Assembly (NCBI GenBank): GCA_000242935.3
Contig: CP007053.1
Span: 4,759,001-4,823,000 of the forward strand
Reading direction: 5' to 3'
Length of the DNA stretch: 64,000 nucleotides
Source of the DNA: Opitutaceae bacterium TAV5
Lineage (GTDB): Bacteria; Verrucomicrobiota; Verrucomicrobiia; Opitutales; Opitutaceae
The notes below the pieces were generated by a model. That model ran no database searches. It worked only from the letters and a program-made list of their open reading frames with translations, and was not told the DNA's origin. A program made the translations under genes and the position numbers. Positions 26,460 through 35,705 of this stretch are shown piece by piece (the stretch's first letter is position 1; the number at the start of each line of letters is the position of its first letter).

Positions 26460-27500
26460 TCAGTCCTGCGTGATTTTGATCCAGCCTTTCACGACGCCGG
26501 AACCGTCGCCGTAGGCCTCGGCGTAATCCTCGAGCGGCCAGGCGTGCGTCAGCAGCTTTTCGGCAGGAATCAGACCGCGTTTCAGCAACGCGCACACCCC
26601 ATGCCAGGCCAGGTGCTCCTCCGCGGGAGGACGCAGGATAGCGACATGGCCGGGACCGGCCGAGAAGTCCAGCGCCGCGTAACGCTGGCCTTCCGTCGCG
26701 CCATAGATCGCGAGCGTGCCGCCCTCGGCCAGCAGGGTCAGCCCGGTTTGCACCTGGCCGGGTTCGCCGACGGCATCGAAATAGAAATCGGCCCCGCGTC
26801 CGTCGTTGAGTTCGCGCAGGCGGGCGGAGACGTCGGGTGTCGTTCTGATGTTGATACCGGTGGCCGCGCCGATGTCGCGGGCGAGTTGCAGGCGTTCATC
26901 GCGGCGGCCCAGGGCGATGATGCGAGCGGCGCCGGCGAGGAGGCTCCAGAGCACGATGCCGAGGCCGGCGATGCCGGTGCCGGCAACACACACGGTTTTC
27001 CCGGCGACGGAGGGAATGTGCCGGAACCAGCTCGCGGTTTCGGCCAGCGAGATGGCGAGCACGGCGTGCGGGAGCGCGGTGCCGGCGGGCACGACCTGCT
27101 GGCGCAGCGCGGTGTAGTCGTTGAGCAATGAGGGATCGCCGTCGGCGCTCATGGCGAGGCGGTCGCGCACGATGCCGTATTCGGCAAGCCCGCCCCAAGC
27201 GCTGAAAAGTCCGTCGCGCGAGGTGCCGGGCCAGATGGCCGCGGGGCGGGTGACGAGATCACCGGGTTTGAAGTTGCGGACCCGGGCTCCGATTTCGACG
27301 ATCTGGCCGATGGCTTCGTGGCCGAGCACGGCGGGGTAATCGCGATGGTAGGGTTGGCGGCCTTTGATGAGTTCGCGATCGGTGGTGGCGCACACGCCGC
27401 AGGCGAGAATGCGCACGAGGGCCTCGTGAGGGCCGGGGCGGGGCGCGGGAATGTCGCGCAGTTCGAGTTTCCCGGGAGTGGAAACGATGAGTGCTTTCAT
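26460..27500 (-). CDS. Zinc-type alcohol dehydrogenase-like protein (346 aa)
   Basis: Medium-chain NAD(P)-dependent dehydrogenases oxidise alcohols or polyols. The N-terminal GroES-like domain shows the catalytic-zinc ligands GVCATTD (C37) and GHEAIGQIVEIGARV (H61-E62), and the GDLV segment at 80-83. The structural-zinc loop of four cysteines is missing. The Rossmann fold is visible as VAGTGIAGLGIVLWSLLAGA near 165. I chose the ATG at 27500 (MKALIVSTPGKLELR); an in-frame GTG at 27524 would add eight residues inside an inverted repeat and is less likely. It is transcribed away from an AraC regulator and follows a second dehydrogenase gene, suggesting one sugar or polyol pathway. The substrate cannot be told from sequence. 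Confidence 0.88.
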   Translation of the reverse strand: MKALIVSTPGKLELRDIPAPRPGPHEALVRILACGVCATTDRELIKGRQPYHRDYPAVLGHEAIGQIVEIGARVRNFKPGDLVTRPAAIWPGTSRDGLFSAWGGLAEYGIVRDRLAMSADGDPSLLNDYTALRQQVVPAGTALPHAVLAISLAETASWFRHIPSVAGKTVCVAGTGIAGLGIVLWSLLAGAARIIALGRRDERLQLARDIGAATGINIRTTPDVSARLRELNDGRGADFYFDAVGEPGQVQTGLTLLAEGGTLAIYGATEGQRYAALDFSAGPGHVAILRPPAEEHLAWHGVCALLKRGLIPAEKLLTHAWPLEDYAEAYGDGSGVVKGWIKITQD

Positions 27501-27516
27501 GGTTTGTATCTGAATT

Positions 27517-27650
27517 TTAACCACTAATGCACACTAATTGACACTAATGAAAGACACGATGGACGGAGGAGTCATGAAGACGTAACATATTTTATGATAC
27601 AGTTTCATGGATTTGGTTATTAGTGTCCATTAGTGTGCATTAGTGGTTAA
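27517..27650. repeat. 134-bp MITE-like element with 32-bp inverted ends
   Basis: The left end 27517-27548 begins TTAACCACTAATGCACACTA. It is the reverse complement of 27619-27650 with a single mismatch (31 of 32). Each arm contains repeating CACTAAT units. The 70-base centre is not coding and is less GC-rich than the neighbours. The left arm reaches to within 17 bases of the dehydrogenase start codon at 27500, so the element provides that gene's upstream region. Confidence 0.75.
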
Positions 27651-27677
27651 GAAAATCTGTGTGCGGGAGGGGAAAGA

Positions 27678-28706
27678 TCAGCTCCAGTCGAAGCGCACGC
27701 CGAGGAAGTTTTCCGATCCGGCGGCGATCATTTTGTAGATTTCGGGAGCCTGGTCGGGACGGGCGGCGTGGGTGATGAGGTTGTCCGTCCTGATATGCCC
27801 GTCGGCGATCCATTGCATGACGGACTTTACCGCCGGGCCCGAGTGCGCGCAGGGCGAGTAGCACGTGGGGAGACGCTGATGGAGCGCGTTGAGGTCGAGC
27901 GGGCTGGGAGGCGGATACCAGCCCTGAAACACAAACTTGCCGCGCAGGCGCAGCAGCGGGAACAGCGCGTTGACGACGGCAACGGAGCTCGTGGTGTCGA
28001 TGATGATATCGTAGCCGGAAGGGGCGATCTGGCGCGAGCGGACGGCGAGGTTTTCCGGCCCGGCCGCGGTGTCGATGACCTGATCCGCCCCGTTGTCGGC
28101 GGCGACCTCGAGGCGCGAGGCCACGCGGTCGGTCACGGCCACCTCGGCGCCCTTGAGGCGGCAGATTTGCGCGGCGAACTGGCCGATGATGCCGAGGCCG
28201 GCGACGAGGACCTTGGCGCCGGCGGGGATGCCCGCCATCTCGATGCCGCGCAGGGCAACCGCTCCGAGGCCGGCAAGAACGACGGAGCGCGGATCGGCCC
28301 CGGCGGGGATGTGTTCGCAGCGGTGGACATCGAGGGATTCGCGGTCGAAGTCCACGCCGTTGCACACATCGACGACGGCGTGCGAGAGGTGGCTGGACAT
28401 CCAGCTCGCGCCGTCGAATTCGCCCGCCAGCTTGCTGGCGAAATAGTAGACGAGGTCTCCGTTCCTGTAGCCGCGCGCGGCGGCGGCGGAACCGGTTTCG
28501 AGAACGCGGCCCGCCGCCATGTAGCCGGGCACGTTGGGGAAACGGATTTCGTTGCGCTTGCCGAGCAGGGCCCAGCGTTCGGTGCCTACGGAAACACCGC
28601 TGGCGAGCGTTTCCACAAGGAGATCGGACGGGGCGGGATCGGGCAGGGGAACCTGGCCGAGCCCCACGGTTTCGGGTCGAACAAAAATAATCGCTTCGGA
28701 GTTCAT
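27678..28706 (-). CDS. MDR-family dehydrogenase lacking zinc ligands (342 aa)
   Basis: This protein has the medium-chain dehydrogenase plan: a GroES-like start (MNSEAIIFVRPETVGLGQ), the loop ASGVSVGTERWAL, then VPGYMAAGRVLETG, and a Rossmann domain with VLVAGLGIIGQFAAQICRLKGA. The catalytic Cys and the GHE motif of zinc enzymes are replaced (GVSVGTE and PGYMAAG), so zinc catalysis is doubtful. The GTE pattern recalls the BchC-like branch. It precedes the other dehydrogenase on the same strand, separated by an inverted-repeat element, and starts 89 bases from a divergent AraC gene. That suggests a shared, inducible promoter region. The start ATG at 28706 matches the family N-terminus. The substrate is unknown. 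Confidence 0.85.
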   Translation of the reverse strand: MNSEAIIFVRPETVGLGQVPLPDPAPSDLLVETLASGVSVGTERWALLGKRNEIRFPNVPGYMAAGRVLETGSAAAARGYRNGDLVYYFASKLAGEFDGASWMSSHLSHAVVDVCNGVDFDRESLDVHRCEHIPAGADPRSVVLAGLGAVALRGIEMAGIPAGAKVLVAGLGIIGQFAAQICRLKGAEVAVTDRVASRLEVAADNGADQVIDTAAGPENLAVRSRQIAPSGYDIIIDTTSSVAVVNALFPLLRLRGKFVFQGWYPPPSPLDLNALHQRLPTCYSPCAHSGPAVKSVMQWIADGHIRTDNLITHAARPDQAPEIYKMIAAGSENFLGVRFDWS

Positions 28707-28795
28707 GCGGGAGGCAGGATTTGAGGCTGCACTCTTGAGATCCAGAGTGAGAAAACTGCTTTGAAGGGGACAAAAATAACCTCAATCTGGGGTGC

Positions 28796-29728
28796 ATGCT
28801 TCCCTGGATCACACGGATTTCCCCGCAATTGAACATGCTTTGGCGCGGGCGCTGGCGGGCGGGGGACATCGAGCCCGCGCGTGTGCTTTACGATCACGAA
28901 CTGGTGCTGGTGACGGAGGGTTCGTGTGTGGTGCGGGTGGGGGAGCGGGAGCACACGCTGGAGGCCGGCCACTTCCTCATCGTGCCGCCCGGAGTGCTGC
29001 ATGTGACGATGACGGGCGCGCGCGGCGTGTACCGGTGGTGTGTGCATTTTGACTGGATGCCGACGGTGCGCAGGACGTTGCATCCGTGGTACTGTTTTTA
29101 TCCGCGCAAGCCGGCGGCGTCACGGATTGTGAGGGCGCCGGATTTCGTGCCGGCGTCGGCATTTCAGGGAACCCGGGAGGCCGGAGGGGCGGTGCCGGGT
29201 TTGCTGGAGACGCTGTTTCACCGCTGGCAGACGGGGGAGGCGCTGGAGCAGGCGGCGTGCCGCGGGATTTTTCTGGAATTGCTCACCCGCCTGACCTGGC
29301 CGCAGCAGAGCGGGGGCGGAAAGGAACGGGCGCAAGGTCGCAGGCGCAGGGAGGAAGATCGCGTCCGGCAGCGGGCCTGGTCGGTCAGGGATTTGCTGGA
29401 TTGCGACGAGATGCCGCCTTTTGGCGAGGTGGTGGAGCAGCGTCGGGAAGGGCGTCGCGTGGTCACAAAAAACGAGGGGAGTGTCCAGGAAAGGCTGAGG
29501 TCGCTGGGCTTCAGTTATCCGTACCTGTGCCGGGTGTTCCGGCGGACGTTTGGTGTGACGCCGGTGGAATACCGGACGGCACGGAGGCTGGAGTATGCCA
29601 AGGTGTTATTGCGGACGCGGAAGTTTCCGGTGGCCGAGGTGGCGAGAGCCGCGGGGTTTCAGGATCCGGGCTATTTTGCCCGGAAGTTCCGGCAACAGAA
29701 TGGCGTAGCGCCGTCCGGGTATTGCTGA
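28796..29728 (+). CDS. AraC-family transcription regulator (310 aa)
   Basis: AraC regulators sense a small molecule, often a sugar, through an N-terminal cupin-like domain and activate nearby genes. Here residues about 25-95 form the cupin-like part (HELVLVTEGSCVVRVGEREH, GHFLIVPPGVLHVTM). The C-terminal double helix-turn-helix is clear: FSYPYLCRVFRRTFGVTPVE then RRLEYAKVLLRTRKFPVAEV, AARAAGFQDPGYFARKFRQ-like. The two dehydrogenase genes are divergent across 89 bases, making them the likely targets. A polar insert (about 170-205, rich in R, E, G) between the domains is somewhat unusual. The chosen ATG fits the cupin start. Confidence 0.92.
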   Translation: MLPWITRISPQLNMLWRGRWRAGDIEPARVLYDHELVLVTEGSCVVRVGEREHTLEAGHFLIVPPGVLHVTMTGARGVYRWCVHFDWMPTVRRTLHPWYCFYPRKPAASRIVRAPDFVPASAFQGTREAGGAVPGLLETLFHRWQTGEALEQAACRGIFLELLTRLTWPQQSGGGKERAQGRRRREEDRVRQRAWSVRDLLDCDEMPPFGEVVEQRREGRRVVTKNEGSVQERLRSLGFSYPYLCRVFRRTFGVTPVEYRTARRLEYAKVLLRTRKFPVAEVARAAGFQDPGYFARKFRQQNGVAPSGYC

Positions 29729-29843
29729 GGGGACCTGCGGATTGTGGATCACGTGATTGCCGAACGGGCAGCAAACATAAAACCCGCCTTCAAAATGAAA
29801 CGGGGCCAAGCCGGGAGCGCGGTTGGTCCGGCGCACGGTCTTG

Positions 29844-30959
29844 TCAGGCGATCGAGGCGAGGCGCGCGGCGAGACTGCGGTGAAGGGCGAGGCGCGCGGC
29901 GCCCAGGAGGATGCCCTCGGCGCCCATGCTGGAACGGAGAAATTCGAAGCGGCGCCGGGCCAGCGGAATCAGGCCGGAGGCGATGGTGTCGCCAAGGCGC
30001 TGGAAGCGTTCCAGCGTGAGATGCTCGTCGTTGCAGCTGAAAACGACGCAACTGATGTCGAGGAGGTTGACGATGCCGATCAGGTTTTTCGCCAGGGTGT
30101 CGTAAAACGCGTCGGTGTCCGCCGAGGTGGCGTGCAAGGCGGCGAGGGACGTGGTGTAGGGGACGGAGGCCAGGTTGCTGTCCACCTCGCCGGCGGCGGA
30201 ATTGCTGCCCTGGAACACCTTTTCCCCGATGACGAGAGAGAGGCCGACCTGGGCGCGCTGGCCGGCGGCGAAGCGGAGGAAAAAGTAGATGAACGAATCG
30301 CGCTGCCGGGCGACGCCGATGTCATACTCCGCGTAGGCTCCGCAGGCGACGTTGCGCTCGATCCAGACCGGGCGGTCCAGGGCTTTCCGGAGCAGGGGGC
30401 CGAGGGGGAAGTCGTGGAGGTCCAGCGAGCGCGAGATAAGCACCATGCCGCTCTGGGTGTCCACCACGCCGGGCACGCTGACGCCCACGCCTCCGAAGCG
30501 GTCGGGGGCGAGCCCGGCGGACGCGGCACAGGCGTGGATGCGCCCGGCCAGGAAGTCCGGAAGCGTGTCGGACGGAAGGCCGGGCGGAAGCTGTTCCTGG
30601 GCGATCGTGTGGCCGCTGGCGTTGACCAGGATGATGCGATGGCCGAGCCCGTCCAGGCCGACGCCGGCGCACCAGAGACAATCGGGCGGCACCTCGAGCT
30701 CGGTTTCCTTGGGGCCCATGCGCTCGGTCTCGATGGTCGCGCCCTCCCGCACCACGCCCTGCTCTTTCAGGGTCCGGACGATATTGGAAATGGTGGAGGG
30801 TTGGTGCCCGGTCGTGAGCACGAGCTGACGTTGCGAAATGCCCCGGCGGCGCGCGATCAGGCCAAGGATGCGCAGCCGGTTTTTCCCGGCGGCTATCTTT
30901 TGGCTGAACATGGTGTTTTCCAGGTTGGTGAACGGCCAGGCGTCTTCGAAAAATTCCAT
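29844..30959 (-). CDS. ROK-family (NagC/XylR-like) transcription regulator (371 aa)
   Basis: ROK regulators combine an N-terminal winged helix with a sugar-kinase-like domain that binds sugars, often GlcNAc or xylose. The helix-turn-helix is at about 28-70 (RLRILGLIARRRGISQRQLV, QPSTISNIVRTLKEQGVV). The ROK domain begins near 97 (AGVGLDGLGHRIILVNASGH). Seen next are GVGVSVPGVVDTQSGMVL and VWIERNVACGAYAEYDIG. The CxCGxxGC zinc motif of most ROK proteins is missing, so it is a divergent member. I chose the ATG at 30959; the frame is open further upstream, but that adds an improbable proline-rich stretch, and 30911 is another option. It is the last gene of a minus-strand row with GH18, MFS and GH20 genes, so control of chito-oligosaccharide use is likely. 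Confidence 0.88.
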   Translation of the reverse strand: MEFFEDAWPFTNLENTMFSQKIAAGKNRLRILGLIARRRGISQRQLVLTTGHQPSTISNIVRTLKEQGVVREGATIETERMGPKETELEVPPDCLWCAGVGLDGLGHRIILVNASGHTIAQEQLPPGLPSDTLPDFLAGRIHACAASAGLAPDRFGGVGVSVPGVVDTQSGMVLISRSLDLHDFPLGPLLRKALDRPVWIERNVACGAYAEYDIGVARQRDSFIYFFLRFAAGQRAQVGLSLVIGEKVFQGSNSAAGEVDSNLASVPYTTSLAALHATSADTDAFYDTLAKNLIGIVNLLDISCVVFSCNDEHLTLERFQRLGDTIASGLIPLARRRFEFLRSSMGAEGILLGAARLALHRSLAARLASIA

Positions 30960-31020
30960 TGCTGAATGAATCGGCCGAGCTATCCACCGGGGCGGGGGAA
31001 TGTCAACGGCGGCGGGCAGT

Positions 31021-32088
31021 TCAGGAGGCCGGTTTCGCGGCGGCATCGGTCCCCGGCCCGGCGGTGGCGGGTTCCGGCGCGGAGGGTGTGTCGATGGCCT
31101 CGCGGAGGGCGCGCAGGAGGGAGTCCTCGCCGAGGGTGTCCTGCTGGATTTCCCAGATCATGATGCCGCGCACGGCGTGTTCGCGGGCGAGGGCGACCTT
31201 GGCGCGGAGGGTGGCGCGGCCGTTGTAGCCGTGGACGTGCTTGTCGCTGGTGGTGAAAACATCGGCGTCGGCGTCGGCCCCGAGTCTGCGCAGTTCGCGG
31301 TAGGCGAGCGGCCCGGCGGTGGCGGAGCGGCTGTAGAAGGGGACGCCGAGCATGATCTTGCCGGCGGGGCAGCCGCGCCCCGTCCAATACTGGATGCTGG
31401 CGCGCGCGTAGTCGAAGGTGGCGTGGTGCGGACGACCGCGATCGTAAACCATGACGTTGAGGCAGTCGATCACGGGGAAGACGGTGGCGGGGTAGTCGGG
31501 CTTCCTGCTGTCGCCGGGGACGGCCATGCTGAGGAGCTTGCCGCGCGGGCGGAGGACGGCGGAAAGCTCCTGCATGAGGAGGCCGCAGTGCCGGTCGGAG
31601 ACGCCGGCGACGGGGTATTCCCAGTCGATGTCGATGCCGTCGAGGTCGTAGTCCTCCGCGAAGGCGAGGAGGTTTCGGATGAAGGTGGCCCGAAGGCCGG
31701 GGTCGGCGGCGATGGTCGCGAAGGCGGGCGCGACGTGGTCGAGCGCGCCGCCCACGGCGATGGAGACCTTGACGCCGGCGGCATGGGCGCGGCGGACGAG
31801 ATCCTTCAGCAAGGCAGGGTTGCGGAGGGGCTCGAAACCGCCGGCGGGCGTGGGACGCAGGAAGGCGTAGTAGATCTGGTCGAGCCGGTCGTAGGGAACG
31901 CGCCCGGCGGTGCTGGCCCAGCTCGGGAAGTAGCAGGAGATTTCCATGCGCCGCGGCGGGGAGACGGAGGTTCCGGACGCGGGCGGCGTGGTGGTGGGGG
32001 CCTCGTCGGCACGGAGGGCGTAAACCGCCGCGAGAAGGGCGACAGGGAGGAGGCAGGACAGCGAGGCCAGGCGGGGGATGATTTTCAT
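31021..32088 (-). CDS. Secreted glycoside hydrolase family 18 (chitinase-like, 355 aa)
   Basis: A signal peptide (1-27, ending ALRA) precedes a GH18 barrel. The catalytic signature DGIDIDWEYP carries D150, D153, D155 and the acid E157, all intact. Other barrel landmarks are SCYFPSW (strand 1), VKVSIAVGG, LNVMVYD and GKIMLGVPFYSR. GH18 enzymes cut beta-1,4 bonds between GlcNAc units in chitin or related glycans. The protein has only the catalytic domain, with no binding module, so it may act on soluble chito-oligosaccharides or as an endo-type glycosidase. It lies between the ROK regulator and the MFS transporter on the same strand. The enzyme class is sure, the exact substrate not. Confidence 0.93.
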   Translation of the reverse strand: MKIIPRLASLSCLLPVALLAAVYALRADEAPTTTPPASGTSVSPPRRMEISCYFPSWASTAGRVPYDRLDQIYYAFLRPTPAGGFEPLRNPALLKDLVRRAHAAGVKVSIAVGGALDHVAPAFATIAADPGLRATFIRNLLAFAEDYDLDGIDIDWEYPVAGVSDRHCGLLMQELSAVLRPRGKLLSMAVPGDSRKPDYPATVFPVIDCLNVMVYDRGRPHHATFDYARASIQYWTGRGCPAGKIMLGVPFYSRSATAGPLAYRELRRLGADADADVFTTSDKHVHGYNGRATLRAKVALAREHAVRGIMIWEIQQDTLGEDSLLRALREAIDTPSAPEPATAGPGTDAAAKPAS

Positions 32089-32206
32089 GGTCGGCGTGGA
32101 CGGGCGGGTGTGTAGTTATTATTCGAATACTATTGGCGGTGGATTCAGGCGGCGCGGCGGCGGGAGACGGACGGCACGGGGAGGGAGGCGTGGCACGGTC
32201 GGGGCG

Positions 32207-33679
32207 TCAGAGCTTGCCGCGGCGGGCCTCGAGTTCGGCGCGGATTTCGTTGATGCGCCCGGTGTCGAGCCGGTAGCAGGAGGCCACCCAGAGGGCGCCG
32301 CCGATGAAGAGGGTGGGCACGAAGGCGAGAAGCAGGCGGAGTGAATGCATGACCTCGGGGCTTTGCCCCGTCGCGCTTTTGGCGTCGAAGCCGATGGCAG
32401 CGACGAGCACGCCGGCCACCGCGAGCGCGAGGGAGTAGGCGAGCTTGGAGATCCAGGAGAAGATGGCGGCGAAGGCGCCCTCGCGGCGTTCGCCGGTCTG
32501 GAGTTCGTCGTGGTCCACGACGTCGCCGGCCATGGAGGGGAGGAGCATCCAGATGGCGGTCATGGCCATGGCGCCGAGCATGCCGTTGACGAGGGAGAGG
32601 TAGGGCAGGTCGGGCCGGTAGGTGACGAGCGTGGCGAGGCTGGAGGCGAAAAAAATCCCCATGATGAGGAGGAGCGCGGTGCGTTTGCCGTGCCGGCGTG
32701 CGATCCACTGGAAGACGGGCACGGCGACGAGTCCGGTGACGAAGGAGCAGGTGCCGGTGAGGCCGGTGAGCCTGGCCGCGAGCACGGTGTCGCCGCCGCA
32801 GACGTAGTAGAGGCGGGTGAAGAAGGCGATGCTCTCCACCGACAGGGTGCCGAGCATGAAAAGCAGGGTGAGCAGGGAGAGCTGGAGAAAGGGGCGGTTG
32901 CGGAAAGTGAGCCGGATATTTTTGAGCAGCGGCACCTTTTCCCGGGTGCTGACCTGATGGTAGTAGCGTTCGCGGCAGAAGAGCGCGGGCAGGACGCCGA
33001 GGGCGGCCACGAGCACGCCGGCGACGAGGCTGAGGCCGAGCGCGCCCCGCAACTGGTCGATTTTTCCGTCCGGGCCGCGAAAAACGGGGAGCTGGGCGAA
33101 GAACCAGATCCAGCTCAGCAGGAGCCAGACGCACTTGCTGAAATAGGTGCGCGCGGCGGCGACGTTGGTCCGCTCGACGCTGCTGGGGGTGATCTCCAGC
33201 AGCAGGCACTGGTAGGGGATGTTCCAGAAGGTGGTGACGAGGTACATCAGGAGCTGCGCGCCGATCATCCAGAGGATGATGGTCTGCATGCTCCACGAGG
33301 CGTCGAAGAGCCAGAGAACAGGCATCCACAAGCCGCTGAGAAGCGCGCCTGCGAAAATGTAGGGACGCCGACGGCCCCAGCGCGTGCGGGTGTTGTCGGA
33401 CAGCCAGCCGACGAGCATGTCGGTGATGGCGTCCCAGAGCCGGTAAACCATGTCCAGAAAGCTGATCAGGGCGGGGGAGACGCCGAGAGAAACGACGAAC
33501 ACGGGCAGCACGAAGTTGTTGTTCGTGTTCATCATCAGGCCGGAGGCGAACTGGCCCGAGGCATAGGCGAGCTTGGGGCCGGGCGGCACGCGATCCTCGG
33601 GCGCGACGTCGGTGGCGGCAGGCCCGGCGATGATCGGGAGAGGGTCCGCGGGCTTGCTGAGGGTGGTGACGGTGGACAT
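32207..33679 (-). CDS. GPH-type sugar symporter (MFS superfamily, 490 aa)
   Basis: Glycoside-pentoside-hexuronide symporters bring sugars in with a cation. The protein has about twelve hydrophobic helices and GPH landmarks. These are LAYASGQFASGLMMN at the start, FLDMVYRLWDAITDMLVGWLSDNTRTRWGRRRPY near 85-120 (the conserved D-x3-D and RxGRRRP motifs), and a late SMAGDVVDHDELQTGERREGAFAAIF motif near 385. Length is normal for the family. It lies between the GH18 and GH20 genes on the same strand, with gaps of 118 and 82 bases, so it most likely imports GlcNAc or a chito-oligosaccharide. That substrate is inference from context. Confidence 0.92.
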   Translation of the reverse strand: MSTVTTLSKPADPLPIIAGPAATDVAPEDRVPPGPKLAYASGQFASGLMMNTNNNFVLPVFVVSLGVSPALISFLDMVYRLWDAITDMLVGWLSDNTRTRWGRRRPYIFAGALLSGLWMPVLWLFDASWSMQTIILWMIGAQLLMYLVTTFWNIPYQCLLLEITPSSVERTNVAAARTYFSKCVWLLLSWIWFFAQLPVFRGPDGKIDQLRGALGLSLVAGVLVAALGVLPALFCRERYYHQVSTREKVPLLKNIRLTFRNRPFLQLSLLTLLFMLGTLSVESIAFFTRLYYVCGGDTVLAARLTGLTGTCSFVTGLVAVPVFQWIARRHGKRTALLLIMGIFFASSLATLVTYRPDLPYLSLVNGMLGAMAMTAIWMLLPSMAGDVVDHDELQTGERREGAFAAIFSWISKLAYSLALAVAGVLVAAIGFDAKSATGQSPEVMHSLRLLLAFVPTLFIGGALWVASCYRLDTGRINEIRAELEARRGKL

Positions 33680-33761
33680 GATGAGGTGAGCCCGGGCGGG
33701 TTAATGGCGGACAAAGGGCGCGAGCGCCGGGTTGGCGATTTGCATGGAGATGCGGAAATAA

Positions 33762-35705
33762 TCAGAAAATGCGACTGGGCGTGGCCGCCTGATGGTGGGT
33801 GAGGGTGGTCCTGAAGAGCGCGCCGGCCGGCCAGACGGGCACGCTTTCGCACTCCAGCTCCTCGATGCGGCAGGCCGGGTCGGCGAGGTGGGAGCGGAGC
33901 CGGCGCCCGAGCGTCTCCAGTCGGGAAAGCAGGCCGGCGTAGCGGCGCTCGAGGACCTCCCAGCCGAAGGGGCGGTAAATGGCATGCCAGCGGGCCTCGT
34001 GGAGCTGGCGCAGGGCGACGACCTCGCGGCGCAGGGCGGGAAGGTCGTTCTGAAGCAGCCGGCGAAGCAGGGGGTGGTCGCCGGCCCGGTAAGCCGGACG
34101 CAGGGCGAGGTGGAGGCGGCATTTGAGCGCGAGCACGGCAGCGACCTGGCCGGGATAATCCAGGAGGGCGTTGCCGGACCCGGCATCGCTCCACTCCGCG
34201 CAACGGGCGGCGATGCGCTCGAAGTGTTCCGGGAAAGACGGGCGGACATGGCGATCGAGAAACCCGAGGAGCGGATCGTGCCAGAGGAGCCATTTGGCGG
34301 GGTTCGCGTGATAGAAGGCGGCGGGATTTTCGCCGGGCACGAGATCGAGCTCGCCGGCGGCGATCCAGACGTCGGCGTCGGCGTCGCTGCTGCCGTTGAA
34401 ATGAACCGGGAGATTTTGATCGGCCTCGGCGGGATTGCCGTAGCCGAGCTCGGCGAAGTACTGGATGGCGGGCAGGGCGGAGAAAGCGTCGCCCTCCATG
34501 CCGTCGTCGCCCCACATGGTGACGAAGGCCTCGCGGAGACCGTTGCCGCGCGCCGCCTCCATGCCGGCCCGGAGGGTCGCCAGGGAGTGCGGAAGCTGGG
34601 GCCAGGGGCGGTTCCAGGTCCAGATGCCGCCGGCGAAGACGGGCTCCTTGCCCATGGCGCGGTGACGGGCGATCCACTCGCCGTAAAACGCGGGGTCGGT
34701 GTGATAATAATCCCAGTAAACGAGATCCACGTCCGCCGGCACCCGGGCAATCGTCTCCGGCGCGATGACGGAGTCGCGATCGTAGTAGTCGTTGGTCCTG
34801 GACCCGAGGCGGAAAAACATGTCGCTCCAGATCATCGGGCGCAGGCCGAGGCGGCGGCAGGTTTCGCCGGTGCGGCGCAGGTGGTCGGTCAGAATCTCGA
34901 AGGGGGAGCGCAGGCCATTGCGGACGCGGTAGTTTCCGGAGCCGATGCCGTGGGCCTCGTCCATGCCGAGATGGATGCGGCGGGAGCGGAAGGGCGCGGC
35001 GGCGGCGGCGATCATTTTCTCGACAAAGGCGTCGGTGGTCGCGTCGCCCACCAGCAGGACTCCGGCCGTGTCCTGCATCGCGCGGTAGACCGGCCACTGG
35101 AGGACCTGCTCCAGATGGCCCAGCGCCTGGATGCAGGGGATGACCTCGATCCCGAACAGGAAGGCGTAGTCGTCGATGGCGCGCAGTTCGTCCCGGGTGT
35201 AGCGGCCGCGGAAATACCCGAAGAGCGGCTCGCCGGGGATTTCATAGGTGTCCTCGGTGTAAAGCATGAGCTGCCGGATACCCATGAGCGCCAGATGCCG
35301 GATGAATTTCCGCACCGACTCCGGACGGAGGACGCCGTTCCGGGATACATCGAGCATCACGCCCAGCATATCGAAGGCGCAGGTCTCTTCGCGGGACACC
35401 GTTTCGCCGGCTTCAAGCCGGCCGATGATGATCCCGAGGGCACGAAACGCCTCCACGGGATAACCGCAGCTGACGTGAATATCCTGGTCGGGGTCTTCCT
35501 GCCTGATCGAGATATGGCTCCCCCGATGAGGATTGAGGACGAAGCGAACGGTCACTCCGTCGCCGTCCGCGGAAAAGCGGTGCGCGTGGTCTTGCGCTAT
35601 TTCATCAAGGCCGCCCTGAAGTGCGGGATCCGCCAGAAAGGCGCTGGAGAGCAGGCGGGCCGCAGGCGACTCGGGAGACAGGGAGGTGAGTAAGGAGGAT
35701 TGCAT
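33762..35705 (-). CDS. Glycoside hydrolase family 20, beta-hexosaminidase-like (647 aa)
   Basis: GH20 enzymes remove terminal GlcNAc or GalNAc from oligosaccharides. The catalytic pair is visible in IHLGMDEAHG (D249-E250). It is preceded by the GH20b-like region (about 20-100) and barrel segments DVSRNGVLRPESVRKFIRHL, LYTEDTYEIPGEPLFGYFRG and IPCIQALGHLEQVLQW. It is longer than minimal GH20 enzymes, with a helical C-terminal region (about 480-640). No signal peptide is visible, so it probably works in the cytoplasm on imported oligosaccharides. It is the first gene of the minus-strand row GH20-MFS-GH18-ROK and is divergent from the PEP-CTERM/GH18 row, sharing a 356-base promoter region. Confidence 0.92.
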   Translation of the reverse strand: MQSSLLTSLSPESPAARLLSSAFLADPALQGGLDEIAQDHAHRFSADGDGVTVRFVLNPHRGSHISIRQEDPDQDIHVSCGYPVEAFRALGIIIGRLEAGETVSREETCAFDMLGVMLDVSRNGVLRPESVRKFIRHLALMGIRQLMLYTEDTYEIPGEPLFGYFRGRYTRDELRAIDDYAFLFGIEVIPCIQALGHLEQVLQWPVYRAMQDTAGVLLVGDATTDAFVEKMIAAAAAPFRSRRIHLGMDEAHGIGSGNYRVRNGLRSPFEILTDHLRRTGETCRRLGLRPMIWSDMFFRLGSRTNDYYDRDSVIAPETIARVPADVDLVYWDYYHTDPAFYGEWIARHRAMGKEPVFAGGIWTWNRPWPQLPHSLATLRAGMEAARGNGLREAFVTMWGDDGMEGDAFSALPAIQYFAELGYGNPAEADQNLPVHFNGSSDADADVWIAAGELDLVPGENPAAFYHANPAKWLLWHDPLLGFLDRHVRPSFPEHFERIAARCAEWSDAGSGNALLDYPGQVAAVLALKCRLHLALRPAYRAGDHPLLRRLLQNDLPALRREVVALRQLHEARWHAIYRPFGWEVLERRYAGLLSRLETLGRRLRSHLADPACRIEELECESVPVWPAGALFRTTLTHHQAATPSRIF

